Source: Isoetes taiwanensis
Taxonomy: Eukaryota; Streptophyta; Lycopodiopsida; Isoetales; Isoetaceae
Direction: 5' to 3'
DNA: 64,000 nt
NCBI GenBank assembly: GCA_021234155.1
Contig: JAJEKV010000896.1
Location: forward strand, 1-64,000
Shown: positions 12,669 through 25,562 of the stretch, in pieces
How the letters are laid out: every line of letters begins with the position of its first letter
Numbering within the stretch: the stretch's first letter is position 1
Notes under the pieces: model-generated
What the model saw: the letters and a program-made list of their open reading frames with translations, nothing else
Told to the model about the DNA's origin: nothing
Databases searched by the model: none
Translations under genes and position numbers: made by a program

Positions 12669-14303
12669 TGTGACGCTCCCTGCTAAATATACGGCGCCCG
12701 GCCGTATACTCCGCAGGAAATCCCCCATCCGATCCTTCGACCGCACGGGCCATCCGTCTATCCCGCACTCTGGGATCACCGTAGTGCGGGAAGGGGACAC
12801 GAAGGTGTCTTGCGCACCCTTCCCCTATGGTCTCCTATCACAGCGGAAGCATAAACAACGTCAAAACTAGCAATAACAATACATCATACTACCGAGAAGG
12901 GTAGTCCATCCACATATCCACAAGCGCAAAGAAGATAATCCTATGCCATAAAACATGAGCTCCTACCCATGGCTCGGAGCTCATAAGGAGGATGGTACTG
13001 GCTAGGCCTCAAGGTAAGCTGACCCGAGTCATAACAATGGTGGGGCTGGTTATAGACAATGGATAGGGTTGACCACTCCATCGCCCCTCACGTGCATACT
13101 TTGCGGATGGGCTCAATCGGGCTTCACGGCATGACTCTAGCCTTCCTGGGATCGTAATCCCATGGCATCACCCATCGGACTGCTCCAGTTGCATCTCCAC
13201 TGGTCCTTGGAGGCGGGGAAGGGTTGCGTCTCCCCTTCCGAGGGGTCTAGAGGCTCCTGGGGCTGACTAAAGAATCGTGGCGACACCGCGATTCGTGCAC
13301 AGCGAACCCCCAAAACAAGAGCCAAGGCGACGCTGCAACTCTTGAGGCGGTGGCGACACCATCGCCCGGAGGTGTCGGGACCCATGCTCGCCCACCGCAG
13401 TGACCGGCCATAAGCCTAGCCCACTATGGGATCCCCGTAGCCCCACTTGGCGGGGATCCTCCCTCCCCGCATTGCCTCTAGCCCGTTGTGTAGTCTTTGA
13501 GTCACATCATAGCCTCCATAGCCCGGTGGGTTCCTAATGCACAGCCGCATCTAATAGGAACTAAAGGGATCTACACTAGGAGCATACTACATATGGCTCT
13601 AGGTCTCTACGACCCCCCTTCCCAATACAAGAGGAGCAAACATGATCAACCAACATCACATAGCATCATAACATGATAATCATCATAAGAACATCTTAAC
13701 CTAATCATACATATCTAACTACGGTTAGGGTTCCTTGATTAGGGTTCAAGATGTTGAATAAGGGTTCTAGGATGGCTCTACTCTAGATACGAAATACTAA
13801 CCCCTGCGGAGTGCTAACTTCGGATGGACTACTAAGAGCACTACTCCACATACACCTTCGGAAGCACTCCCTCCCAATCTGGCGTCTCCATGATCTTTCA
13901 AGGTGTTGAGGTAGCTCCCACTCCTGGCGATGCATTCACTTTCTGGGGGCTGCACGCTATCTTTGTCCGTGACAATGACGGTTTCAGCTTGAGTTTCGGC
14001 CGAGCGAAAGGTTCCCGGCATTTTGGGGCGGGAAAAAAGGCCTAGGGTTGGGGTTTAGGCCTTTATGGGTTAGGGTTCACATGTTATGCCACGTGGCTCA
14101 ATAGGGTAAGGCCGATGTGGCCGGGTGCCCAATAGGTTAAGGCCACGTGGAAATGGTCTTAACCTAAGGTTGGCTAAGTTATATGAATAACTTAGTCATG
14201 CCCCTAGTGCCACAATCTATGGTATACAAGGCTATGAAGATAGACTTGTATAGTAACAGTCGAGGAATATGCATTTATGGCGTATATTCCTGGAGGCGTC
14301 ACA
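12669..14303 (-). repeat. 3' LTR of the antisense gypsy element, 1,635 bp
   Basis: On the plus strand it starts TGTGACGC and ends GCGTCACA, an 8-base inverted pair that differs from the first LTR by one base at each end. Its length is close to the 1,662 bp of the first LTR, and it aligns to that LTR in reverse. The purine tract remnant (reverse complement CCTGGGAAGAA) adjoins at 14304, fixing the orientation. Confidence 0.85.
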
Positions 14304-14435
14304 TTCTTCCCAGGACAATCTTTGTCCCCGGCATTGCGCTAGGTGACGAACCTACTCTAATCTGCAAAAGCACACAAACCGAATATATGAACTTAACTCT
14401 ATTGAAAAGATCAACTTTTCGTTAATTACTTATTA
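14304..14435 (-). other. Polypurine tract and spacer of antisense gypsy, left of the Helitron
   Basis: The first 11 bases are the degraded polypurine tract. The rest continues in 17009 and beyond once the Helitron is removed. Confidence 0.6.
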
Positions 14436-15162
14436 TCCTATATTATAATGTTTTGGTGTGTTGAATCCAGCCCTAAATCGAAGGGTGAGGATTTGATTGA
14501 TTTAATTGAACAATTGAGATTCAACATAAAAAAGGCCATGTTAAAGCCGAAAGGTAAAGAGTAGAGGACCAGGGTGGTGGATCAAAGCGGGGAGACATCG
14601 GTTGTGGAGCAGAAGCGGGGCATGGATCGTAAAATACGTAGGCATGGTTGGTGATCAAGATAGAGCGGGGGGAGGCTGACGGTAGCACTCCACCAACCAC
14701 TTCTTCAAATTCGGGCCTCAGCGAGGCGGCAATGGCAATCCAACTAAGTCCATTGAAGAGCTGATTCACTCCAAAACACGGAGGCTAGTGAATCTTTGTT
14801 CCTATCATTTTGAGGTCGTTATCTGGATCTAAAATTTTGTTGTTGTTAGGGAACCCACGGTAATTGCATCTATCTCTTATGGCAAGAAAGAAGATTTCTT
14901 GATGCATGAAGGTGGCGCATATTGGAAATATTTGTCGGGGATCCTTTGCAAATTTCTAAACCCTTTGCAAGCGGACTTGCATACTTTGCATTCTGTGAAC
15001 TTTGCAAATCGGCTGTTCTTAGCATTGACCGGACTTTGCATGCAGTAGACTTACGTACATCGCGGTAGACCATAAAGTCTTATTGAAATTGATGATGTGA
15101 CCTATACAAAGCGATCTCATGGCTTTTTGTTTCGACGGCTATTTTGCAAAAGAAATTGTCTT

Positions 15163-15441
15163 TGCGATCATGCATAGAAGCTGCTCATTGCAAATAATCG
15201 AAAGAAAGTGGTCCAAGGTAATCATTTATCCGTTTTTGCGGTCTTCGCCGATTTGAATATTTTATTCATTGCTCTTTTACACAAACCATGAACCATGCAT
15301 GCCGATCATGTATAGAGTTTTGCTCATTGCAAATAATCTGAAAATGGTCCAAGGTAATCATTTATCACGTTTTTGCAGTCTTCTGCTCAGATTTGAATAT
15401 TTTATTCATTGCTCTTTTTACACAAACCATGAACCATGCAC
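15163..15441 (+). repeat. Two tandem copies of about 139 bp inside Helitron 1
   Basis: Copies at 15163-15301 and 15301-15441 share GATCATGTATAG, GGTCCAAGGTAATCATTTAT and ACAAACCATGAACCATGCA. Just upstream (14930-15060) the word CTTTGCA recurs several times. These look like decayed Helitron interior repeats. Confidence 0.75.
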
Positions 15442-16750
15442 CAAAATGGAAACCAAACTATGTTTCTCCATACTTGATCATCAGGCCAATGATGACCTAG
15501 CAAACTTAGCAGACTTTGCATTCTGCAGACCTAGCAAAGTTAGCATTTGTAATGGACCAGCCTGGAAGAAAAACAAATTTGGGCATGTTGCTCTAAATTC
15601 CTCTGTAAGAACATGGCTCATCATCATCTACTGTTGCTGCATTAATTTAGAAATTTGGCAGTCGAGAAATGTAGCGTCAGTCTTGCATTGAGGTTATGCC
15701 ATTTTCGTTGATCTTTGTCTTTGGGAAGATGTTTCTCAAGATTTAAAAGGTTCGACTCGCTCTGCAAATCTGAACAGTTAATATGAAAAGCCATAGGCAG
15801 AAAAGGTAGAATGAAAAGATGGATGCATTGTGTGTGTTGTTCAAGCCCTATCAGATGAAATGGCAGTGGCATTATTCAGCTATTTCCAAGTAAGGAACCT
15901 CAAGTATTTGTGCATTCGTGAGTGAGACTCCCAAGTAATATCTTTAGGTTTCTTTTTTCTTTCAATGATTGCTCAGTTATTGCTATTCTCTGTTTGATTT
16001 ATGTCTGTAAACTTCCAGGAGCAGTCTAACTAAGTCCATTGAAAAGAAGCTCACTCCAAAACTTGGAGATTTTATTGTTGTTTGGGGGCTATGGCATTTT
16101 TGGACCCCAAGATCTACAAGAAAGTGAAGTTTGTATGCTTGAAAAAACTAGAGATCTAAAAAATAATGGAAGATTTGTTGGATATATAAGAGCTGGATGT
16201 ATCATTCTCAGGCAAGAAGAATGAAGAATGTAAAGTTATAATCAAGAGTATGTAACTGGTATGGTTGCTATTTTGTATACTGCTACTTTATCATAGTCTT
16301 TTTAAATGGCATCAGCTGTCCTTTCCACATTTCATTATGTTTTACCACCATTTAGAATGCAAAACAGTGGAATGACACCATATCAAATGAATGGAAGGTT
16401 CAAAACAAGGCATCCGTTCAAGGTTTATGAAAGAATATTTAATATCAAATATTGTGCATATGTTGCACGCACATGAACTCAAGTTTAAATGCTGTAAATG
16501 TTTTGTTTCTAGTTATATCAATGGAGATGCATCTCACCACATCTACAACTTTAAGATGAGCTATTTCTAGAGCATCAAGTAAGGGCGATGAATCTTATAA
16601 TCTCCTAGGTGTCAATGCAACTTAAGACAACATATCTATTCCTAGACGATCAAGCAAGGAAAAGAAAAGAAACACATCAATGAAGGCATCTCAAAGAGCA
16701 TCAAGCATCAAATCAATGTTATGCTTATTGATTTGGATCTAGGTAATATG

Positions 16751-16780
16751 AGGGGAGGGAGGGAGGGAGGGAGAGAGGAT
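16751..16780 (+). repeat. GGGA microsatellite
   Basis: About six GGGA units form a G-rich run on the plus strand that could adopt a G-quadruplex; that is inference from composition. Confidence 0.7.
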
Positions 16781-16814
16781 ATTGAGTCGCCCTCAATTTC
16801 TTAAATCCCAGTAT

Positions 16815-16997
16815 GGGGTTGGATACAAAACTGGATTATTATTATACATTTTTCTCATTCGGCCAAAACATTTTCAGGCTCCCAACTTATGCCCAACAAC
16901 ACTGGGGTGGGATATAAAAATTCGATTATTATTAGACGATTTTCTCATTCGAACAAAACATTTTCAGGCTCCCAACTTATGCCCAGCAACGCTGGGC
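16815..16997 (+). repeat. Tandem duplication of the Helitron 3' end, 90-bp unit
   Basis: The unit ends in the terminal hairpin. The outer copy has the perfect hairpin (16981-16997). The inner copy has a degenerate one (GCCCAACAACACTGGGG, 16891-16907) and lacks CTAG after it. The shared part includes ACATTTTCAGGCTCCCAACT. Confidence 0.85.
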
Positions 16998-17779
16998 ATT
17001 GTTACTAGTGTAATTATAAAGCTATATTTATAAGTTATACAAAATTATATAGCTATAACAACTATTATTATCAAAGTATACACATAATATTATTACAACA
17101 AATTTAGGAGTTCATAGTTAGTCTAAAATCTATGACTCCTATCTTCTCGAACGTGCTCCCTCCTTCATGCTTCCCTTCAGCTTTGCACAAGTAGCACATT
17201 CGTTATATAAGTTAATAAGTTTGTGGTTTTTGGGGACCACTCCCTTACTTACCTCCTTGGTGAACTACCGGCTCAAGGTTACCCTACTACCTTGCACCCG
17301 ATCATGGCCCCATAAGGATTTGAGCTTAAGGACCATTTAAGATGATCTTATCATGCCCATGATCAAGTGCTTTGTACACCACGATCCCCGGATCGAGGTA
17401 CACGCGATGCATCATGCTCCAAGGGTTTTAAGCTGGGGAGCGTCTCACGATCCCATCATCGCGCATGATCACTTTAACCTTCACCATGACCCTCCTACGG
17501 CGGTGTCGTGCCACCGTGATCGGCATAGAGAGCATCGATCGATGTCCCATCATCGCCCACCATGCCTCATTCCTCACTCCACATGACCCTAATGGTCATG
17601 CGCACCTCTTGGTGTGTTGGCCTAGAGAATGCCTTAAAGGCGTATCCCATCATCGCCCCTGCGTTCCAAGATTACGGCACATGCACTCTACTAACTAGAA
17701 TACATGAGCGAACTTAAGGCTTAACTAAGAAACATACTAAGCTAACTTCACGGCAAAGTCGGCGTCAATCAAATGGGAG

Positions 17780-19500
17780 ATGACTGCCCCATCAAACTCC
17801 TTCTAAACTCGGGTATTGCTTCTCCAAATCCTGCTTCAATACCCATGTCACGTCTTCCACGGGCAAGTGCTTCTACTTGACCAAATCTTTGGAGGAATTG
17901 AGACCACTTAGTCCTCTTGAATGACTTATCAAGAGGCAATTCAGGCACAATTTCAACTTGATCCTCCATCATTTCCAACAAAGTTGGAGTATCCAAAACC
18001 TCCTCGGGGGTTGGGATCGTGCCTTTTCAATAAACTCACATGGAAGACCTTAAGGTGGGCCAAGAGATCCAACTTGTAGGCTTGAGAGCCCACTCTTCTC
18101 CAAGATCTTGAACGGACCGGCCCACCTAGGGGCGAGCTTCTTACAATTGCCGATGCGAAGCTTCCCTTGCTTAACCTTTACTTGAGCCAACTTTATTTGT
18201 CACAACAAAACAACTCTCGAGGAGTTTTTATGTCTATCGCTAGACTCTTCGGATGTGCCCATCTTTGTTGAAGATATTCTCACACTTCTAACAAAAGCTC
18301 TTTTGCATATATCTTTGTTGTTGTTGAGAAACTTCCACCTAGGGCACTAGATTATCTTCACATAACTAGGGTCAAGCATTTATAAGCATGTCGATCATGG
18401 AGGAGACATCTTGATGACTCTTGCTTCATATTATTATGCGTAATTGACCAGGTGGATGTACTCGGCCCATTTGGATTACTTGTTCCAATCATAGTTTCTC
18501 AGCGTGCTCTCCAAAATTGTGTTGGTGCGGTCCCTTTGCCGATTTATTTTGCAAATGATAAGCAAAACTCATCAACAAGTTGGTGCAGCTCGTGTGAAGA
18601 AAATCTTGCTAAGCGATAAGCTAAAGAACTTGGATCTCTTTTGGTGATGATCGACCTGTGCATTCCATGCAGCCTAAAAGAACTCTTAATTAGACCACAC
18701 GTCTAGATCCAAAGCGGTGTGGTGTCTATGGTGTGGCATGGCAAGTATGTGCCCTTTTGATAAGCTATATACCACAACCATCAAGGCTTCAAGCTTCTTG
18801 TTGTCCTTGGGAGGCCTGCTATGAAAACCATGCTGACGACTTCCCACTTGGCGTGTGGCACCGCCCAAGGTTCCAAAACTCATGGAATTCAAAATTGTTC
18901 CGCCCTTGTCCGCTGGCTCCACTGAGATTCTTGGATATATCTGATTATCTGCTTCTTCATACCTGGCCAGACGTAGCTACTTCTAATCTTGAAGTAGGCC
19001 TTTATAAATTTTGCATGGCCGGAAATAGGTCTATTATGCGTGTCATGGAAGATTGTTCTTACTTCTTATACTTTGGGTATGCATAATTGTTCTTTGCTAT
19101 TAGAGATTACCTTCCTTTTTAAAATATTTGAAGGTTTCTCTTTTCTTAATCAAATCCCTTGCACTCTTGCAAAGACTAGCCCATTATGTGCTTGAACTCC
19201 ATGTTAGGGTAGATGGCTTCTTCTATCTTCTTGCCGAATTCGCTTGCCGAAGTGGAGATGGCATTGCAAATTGTTGCTTCAAAAGCTTGCCAATGAGTGG
19301 CGATGTCTTAACATCTCCACAGCTGCATGCTCTTCCATTGATTTGATGTAGATCGCGATGTCGTTGAAGAGAGATTGATGAAGAAACCATCCAAGGAATC
19401 TTCGAAGATGTCTTCCTCAAATGCATACAAGTTGGTGGAGCATTCCATAGACTCAAGGGCATCACTGTGAAATGGTAGTGCCCATACCAAGTTCTGAAGG
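17780..19500 (-). pseudogene. Antisense gypsy pol remnant: RT, integrase, chromodomain
   Basis: Minus-strand translations contain, in order: RT pieces WYGHYHFTVMPLSLWNAP (about 19490-19430) and FNDIAIYIKSMEEHAA (about 19365-19320, the degraded YxDD box); integrase zinc-finger pieces (AYFKIRSSYVWPGMKKQI, about 19000-18945); the integrase core (LEALMVVVYSLSK, about 18810-18770, and WAEYIHL at about 18460-18440); and the chromodomain (KHLPVEDVTWVLKQDLEKQY in a shifted frame, about 17870-17815). It is heavily broken and somewhat shorter than the plus-strand copy. Confidence 0.78.
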
Positions 19501-19799
19501 AGTCTTATAATTATCTTCCCCCTTCATCCTTATTTCTTTGTTTTAGAGCTTGTCAATTTTGTAGAAAATTACGCTGCTTAGGGCTGATCCATTATGTGGA
19601 TTTACTTGTTGAGCTTCCCATGGTTGATATACATCTTTAGAATTCCATCTTGGCCAAAAGGATCCCCAAATTGGGTCAACTCTTACAAGCTGTTCCTTGA
19701 GAGCTCACTGCTAGCTTGGAAGTGCTCATTCTATAAAACCTTGCTAATCAGCTCTGCATCATCAGGTGCAAGAGTGATTTGGGACTCTCAGCCTCTATA

Positions 19800-22700
19800 G
19801 AGCAAAAGCTCTCAAATTTCATCAAGGATATATCATGGGACTTCTTAATTAACTTAGGAATTGGCCAAGGCATTTGTTTTAGTAGCATCTTCCTTCTTAC
19901 TATTGCGATTAGGGATTACCGACAACTTGTAGCTTATGTATGACCTCATTCCTCATGATGCACTTAAGTAATTGCCTTAGTGACATCGTTTGCCGATTGG
20001 AATTACTTAACTTAAATTATAAGGTACTTGCCCTTTGGTCTTTGGGATAATTATCTCTTGCTTATAATAATCAATTATTGCCTTAGCCGGCTTTACTATT
20101 GCATGTTTATTACGAGGTCATAGCTGCCAATGTACATAAGTTGGTCGATGCTTTACTTAGCTCGCTTGAGGTTGATGTCGACTTGACTCTTGTTAAAGTT
20201 GGTCTTTGCTAATTACTTTCGACCTTGCCTTAATTGCGGCCTAGATTTAGACTTAAGAGTCTTGCTCTTCTTAAAGATGTCCATCATCTAGGAGGTGCAA
20301 AATTACAAGTTAAAGAACTACTTACATAAATCCTATGGCCACAAGTTTAGTCGGCATGACATTACTTTTGGGCACACATAGAAAACTATATGATTAGATA
20401 GTTATTCTTGTTTTAGATCTAATCTATACTCTAGGATCTCCCCTTTCTTACTTATTGCCCTCTTGAAATAGTCCCACCTTTGAGTTGATGCCATCTAAGA
20501 AGTTGGTGGGACTTATTAGATTGCTTCCCTTCACTTGGTGGATTATTCCTTATCTTTGGAAGTACTTCGTCATATACATGGTCGTGGTTATCCTATTATT
20601 GAATCCTTCTTAGCAAGGTGATCAAGCTCATGAAGAGGTTCCAATATGTTGGATATCTGCACAATGTATACAATTGTTGTACTCCATACATTTTTCTTCC
20701 CAATCCTTGAAGCTTTGCTCAATTCTTGGGTACATCCTTCTAAAAGATATAACAAAAATCTACACCGAAATTTCGTCCCAATCCCATCATGGATGTTATC
20801 ACCCATAATTCTAAGAAACTCAACTATCGATGGGTCCTCTAGCTTTGCTTAAAGCAAAAAGTGCGATCATTAGTCGTTGGAGTAGCAAGACTATGGTCCA
20901 TAATTTGTTGAAAAGAATGCGGTATCCTTGGAGTTGTTGTATGATCATCCAAGTGCTCGCTTCCCTTTCATTGAACATATTCGACTACGCTCATCCTTAA
21001 TGTTGATGCTGATTACCTTTATTAACATTGTCCCTCTTAGTGGACTTGGCATGTGATGGCGACATAAGGCTCAGTGTTGCCTCCCAAAGGCTTGGAGGTA
21101 ATGTCCACCCCTATTGTTAAGAATCTTTCGCCACAGCTCATCCGTCGTGGAGGTTCTTAGATTCGAGGATGATTCTTCTAACCACGAATTGATATTGTTG
21201 TGTTGAGCTTGTCGATTTGATTCTTCATCTGGCGCTACATCTTTTCATTTATATAATGGTGAGACAATGTCGAGTGCTTTACCACTTCTAAGCGTGCAAC
21301 TTCTCACGAGAGGAGTTTATGTGCATCCATCTGCAGGGACTAATCTTGGCCCGATCTTTTATTATAAAATTATAGTGAATATGCATTTGTGAATGTCGCC
21401 CTAAATCGGACCTATAAAATTATAGTGAATCATTGTGAATTGGCCTTAGATCGGTGAGATCATTTTGGCTTAGATCGAGCCGGTTTTCTGTGATTTCTAA
21501 CCCTAAAAATCCTTTTTCCCTATCGTGTTTCCAAGACCATGGCAACCATCGAGCTTCCTCCCATCAATTCGGTTAGGTAGAATAGAATCGTGTTTTCCAA
21601 GACCATGCCTTGCATGCCTTGCGATAGACATGGCAAGCAAAACTTGATTACCTATTCTTTCGATTGGACCGGAGTTCGCTATGTAGGCAAGGCAATCTGT
21701 AGCAATTTTCTGGACTATGGCAGAATCGAGGATTCTCGGCGGAAATCGGGGCGACTTTCTAAAATCATTAGGTTCTTAAGTCCGGTAGCATGTTTGTTAC
21801 GCAAAGCTTGAGCCATAGATGTATTGGTAGCGAAGCAAATCGTGGTGGTAGGCGGGGAAGGAATTTTCGTAAGATCCTCAAACTCTTTGAACCCAAAGAT
21901 GGATGCTACGAGTGAATGGCCCACCTTCTTTATCTCATTTTGTTCTTCATATGCGCCATTGTGAAATGGTGGTTTGTGGGTGAAAGGGATGTGAGTCATG
22001 GGAATCGTGGTATGCCTTAGTATGCCTTGCAACTTTAAAAGCCTCTGCATTTCCGGTGTAAAAAATGCAAAGCCATGGCTACTCCGATCAGTAATTGAGA
22101 AGAAGCTAGACCTTTGAGAAGATGATACGCTTAAACAAGCTTGGCTGCTATAGCTTGCCTTCGCTACAAATTTGACCCCGGTAAGTAGCGACTAAGAACC
22201 TTGCTCTACCATAGCAGCCCTCTTGATCACGGACCCACATTGTCGTCTTTCCTTACTGCACAAATGCAAGAGTTAGTGGTTAAAATAAGCAACTTGGTGA
22301 GTTTGTTGTGGCATGTCTAATGAAGAAATTATTTCATTTCTTCTTTGGAGGCTCAAAAGGCGTGGTAAGAAGAGCTACTGAGATATGGTAGTTTTCATTT
22401 TGCTTCATTCATGCTTGAGTCTTTAATGTTATAACATCCAAAATGCAGATCCCTACATTTCTTACATCTAGAATAAGCGATCCATGGATGCCCTGTCTAT
22501 ATTAGTGAAGTTCAAGAGATGCTAAAATCAATACAAATCGGGGCCTTATTGCTGGCGATACCTACATTCTTTGGTAAGTCGGAAAGAGTAAGCGTTTACA
22601 AATTTATATTGTAATGTTAACATTCTGTTTAATAGAGCCTTTAAAGTCTTTTATTCCATGTCAAGGGCTCATGATTCTTGAAAAGCTTTCGAGCCAATAT

Positions 22701-24942
22701 TGTGTTCATGTTTAGATTTATACCCAGATTCTCTTGCAAGCAAGATTCTGGTTTGTGGTCCATAGCCTGCTTTAGCCCTTCACGAGATTAAAGAATCACA
22801 GTGTCTTTTTATATTTAAAAGCAGCGATATTGGTGAACATTTAACTCCTAATGGGCAAGTAGGTGTTGCTTTTTCATCGAGGCTCATATATCGAGGTCAA
22901 AATCAGCATTGTTTCAACTATGCCGCATTACCATTGGCATAATAGGAGGCATCGAGGTTAGGTCTCTTTTATTTGCTTTCGGCGTAAACACGGAAAGTAT
23001 AACTCTATATATACGCTATTTGTTCTAAGAAGCTTGGTGCGGGCCGGATCAAGTATGCATCATTGTTAAGTGATGAGTGGAATCAGCGATTGGACACAAA
23101 CTTAGATGTCGGAAGTTACAATAAGCTTAATAAAGCTTAACTTTTGTTTCCTGCCAATCCAGGTTGAAGGAGTCATTCGACGTTGGAGGCTTTTGGAAAT
23201 AACAATGCCGGATTTATTATGGGAAGATTCTGTTGACCAGGGAATTGATATATTGAATGTTACAATTCTTTGCGCCAAGGCAATAACAATTGGTCATTGC
23301 TTTAATGGAACTTCTCTATTAGTTGAAGCGAGAATATTAATGTTGATGTATGCACATAATGTTAACTACAAATCATTATCTGCTTCGGCAATTAAAAGCT
23401 GGACAGGGGCAAATAATTGCAGCTCAAATTTTGTCTTGCCTTACAGTTTCATCATCTTGCCTTTTATACAACTGTATTCAAATATTGATTGAGCCCAGAC
23501 ACCTTTCAAACCGAGAGTTTACGATGCAATTTTTAAGACACTTGCAGAATTACAAGCAACATGCTATTGATAAAGGTCCTAACCATAGTAGTCTTTGCAA
23601 TGTTAACAACATGCAAGTCTACTATGGACGAGAAAGGCCATAGTAATAGCAACCTAAAATGAAAAAAAGGTAGACATGTCAAAGAAGAAAATTCATGGCC
23701 GTACAACACAAAATGAAAAAGGTAGACATGCCAAAGAATAAAAGCCATACAACACAAAATGCAAAAGGTAGATATGCCAAAGAAATGCCAAAAAATAAAA
23801 GCCATACGAAGTTGAGAGAGGGAAAGAGAGTGGGAGAAAAGGATTTCTAAATTCTTACTAAGGCCCCCTGGTAGCAAAGTTTTGAAATTTGACATCCCAT
23901 TAAAAGAACACTCAACCATTGAGATCGAGACATGATAAAGAGATAACTAAAAGAACAATCAACCATTGAGGTCGGAGAAGGAATTAAAATTGCCACGATG
24001 CGTGACAAACATCCTCAAATAGCAAAATCTGAGGCGATTGGAGGAATCGAACCTCTTGACACCCCACACACTCCACATAACAAAAATCGAAAAATATGCA
24101 AAGATACAACACAAAACAATTTTGATAGATGAGAACACGGAGATACAATGCAAAGCCGATAAGAATCGCATTAAACTCTTGAAACCTTCTAGAGCATAAG
24201 CATAAGCGATTTTTGTCAAGCAACTCTAAGCCTAAACAACATCATTTTGCGTTCTTAACTTATGCCCGAGAAGCCAAAACAGATTAATCAATTAATAATG
24301 TGGTATTTTGTCCCCCATGATGCCTCTTCTTGATGGTGTTTGACCTCAATCTCTAAGGTAGAAGATTGTCGTGATGTTGAGATGGTGATGTCAAGGTTGA
24401 TCATTTGCTCTAAAAGTATCGAGGGTGATGAGAAAGAAGTTTTTATTGCGCGGTCGCCATATGCCTATTTACGAGGGAGCCCACCCTTTGTCGGCTTGTA
24501 ATACCTCCTTAGTCAAGGCATGTGCGGCGGAGTCTAGATCGATACTACTATGGCCTATATATCTGCGATAGTTGCCCTTCCCGGTATGTGGGTCTCATCC
24601 TTAGGGCTCTTGATATCCTAAAGTCGATGAAATTAAGTCTACTTGTTGGTGGCATAGTTGTGACATTAGTCATCGATGTGGGGCGGTTCACCGAGCGGTG
24701 TGGCGCTTGGAATATCCTTGACTGGGAGGTGTTCCTCCCCTAATGTGATCAATTTTATAAGTGCCATGATGTTTGTGTCTATTTTTGATGTCGCAAATCG
24801 TCCTTCCTTTGGCCTTTGATTTGCTGAAGTTTCATCCATAAGTTTGCCCTTTGCTTTCAATTCGTTGATGTTGTCGAGTGGCTCCACTGTCGAGGCTCGA
24901 GTCTCCTGACCTATTTTACCGCCCTAAGCACAAGGTAACTAA
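19800..24942. other. No confident gene; decayed repeats
   Basis: Sequence is stop-rich on both strands. Short exon-like stretches (e.g. plus 23160-23300, VEGVIRRWRLLEITMPDLLW) show no known domain. The stretch at 21370-21440 has two copies of CTATAAAATTATAGTG-like words, a short palindrome. Some of 19.8-21.5 kb may be the lost 5' half of the antisense gypsy element. Confidence 0.4.
23655..23790. repeat. Minisatellite, about 2.5 units of 52 bp
   Basis: AAAGGTAGACATGYCAAAGAA and CATACAACACAAAATG alternate. The sequence is purine-rich and A-rich on the plus strand. Confidence 0.7.
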
Positions 24943-25562
24943 TACTACCACAAGAATAATTACTTATATCTACTTACTCTACAAACCCTATTTTTATACC
25001 TTTATCCACCCTACGTCAAAATGACCAGCTTGGCACTTTACTAGGCAGCGAGAAAGGTACTTATTTACTATTATGGCACTTCTGAGATAATGGTGTTCGT
25101 CGGAAAAATCGTCCGGACTAACTAAAAGATCGACGATGTTTACAGCGGCGAAAATATTGCCGAATAACTCGGCGACGCATTTTCGACAATTTTGCATCGG
25201 AACATTTGTCACAAATAATCGTCGATTATCACGTCGGAACAATTCGGACAAAATTCGTCGGGATAATGTCGTCCGGAAGGTATTTGTCGAAATTTAAATT
25301 CGGTTTTCGTCGGACTTTTTCGTCGAATATCGTCGGATATAGCATCGAACATATCGTCGGACATTTCATCGATATTGCTTCATTATAATCGTCCGAGAGA
25401 GCGTCGGATATTTATTTTATTCGGAAAGTTCGGATTTTTTTATTACTACAATTTTAATCATAACTTTTGATCCAAAAATCCATTTTAGATGAAATTTGTT
25501 GTGTTAGAAAGCTCTGTTTATGACTATCTAATGATGTACTGTATGAAGGTTGTGTGTTCATA
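24943..25562 (+). mobile_element. Probable left arm of a CACTA-like DNA transposon
   Basis: The stretch 25085-25440 holds about ten forward copies of CGTCGGA/TCGTCGG and close variants, far above background and all in one orientation. A weak end-like sequence TACTACCACAAGAA (24943-24956) resembles a degraded CACTACAAGA tip. CACTA elements carry such short subterminal repeats, where their transposase binds. The partner would be the reverse-oriented arm at 34660-35011. No target duplication was found. Confidence 0.4.

Larger units (their letters stand above)
14436..17008 (+). mobile_element. Helitron 1, 2,573 bp, non-autonomous
   Basis: It begins TCCTATATTATAATG after an A and ends with the hairpin GCCCAGCAACGCTGGGC (16981-16997) followed 7 bases later by CTAG and a T. 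This is the A|TC...CTAG|T structure of rolling-circle Helitrons. The same two ends mark the elements at 25563-29696 and 42484-45368. No Rep/helicase reading frame was found. It lies inside the antisense gypsy element and is therefore younger than it. Confidence 0.88.
12669..19800 (-). mobile_element. Antisense copy of the same gypsy chromovirus, interrupted by a Helitron
   Basis: Reading the minus strand from right to left gives RT, integrase, chromodomain, spacer, polypurine remnant and LTR. The spacer is split by the Helitron at 14436-17008. Without it, the chromodomain-to-LTR distance (about 900 bases) matches the plus-strand copy. The right edge is uncertain: RT is traced to about 19500, sequence beyond it is too decayed to assign, and no second LTR was found, so the 5' part seems lost. 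The LTR lies against the RING-H2 exon, which dates the insertion after that gene. Confidence 0.8.

Noticed and set aside
15269-15691. 140-codon ORF in Helitron 1
   Set aside because: Lies over the 139-bp tandem repeat and encodes repeated peptide pieces, with no domain.
24035-24065. tRNA-like T-arm on the minus strand (GAGGTTCGATTCCTC)
   Set aside because: The acceptor end AATCGCC has no partner at the expected distance, and no cloverleaf can be drawn.
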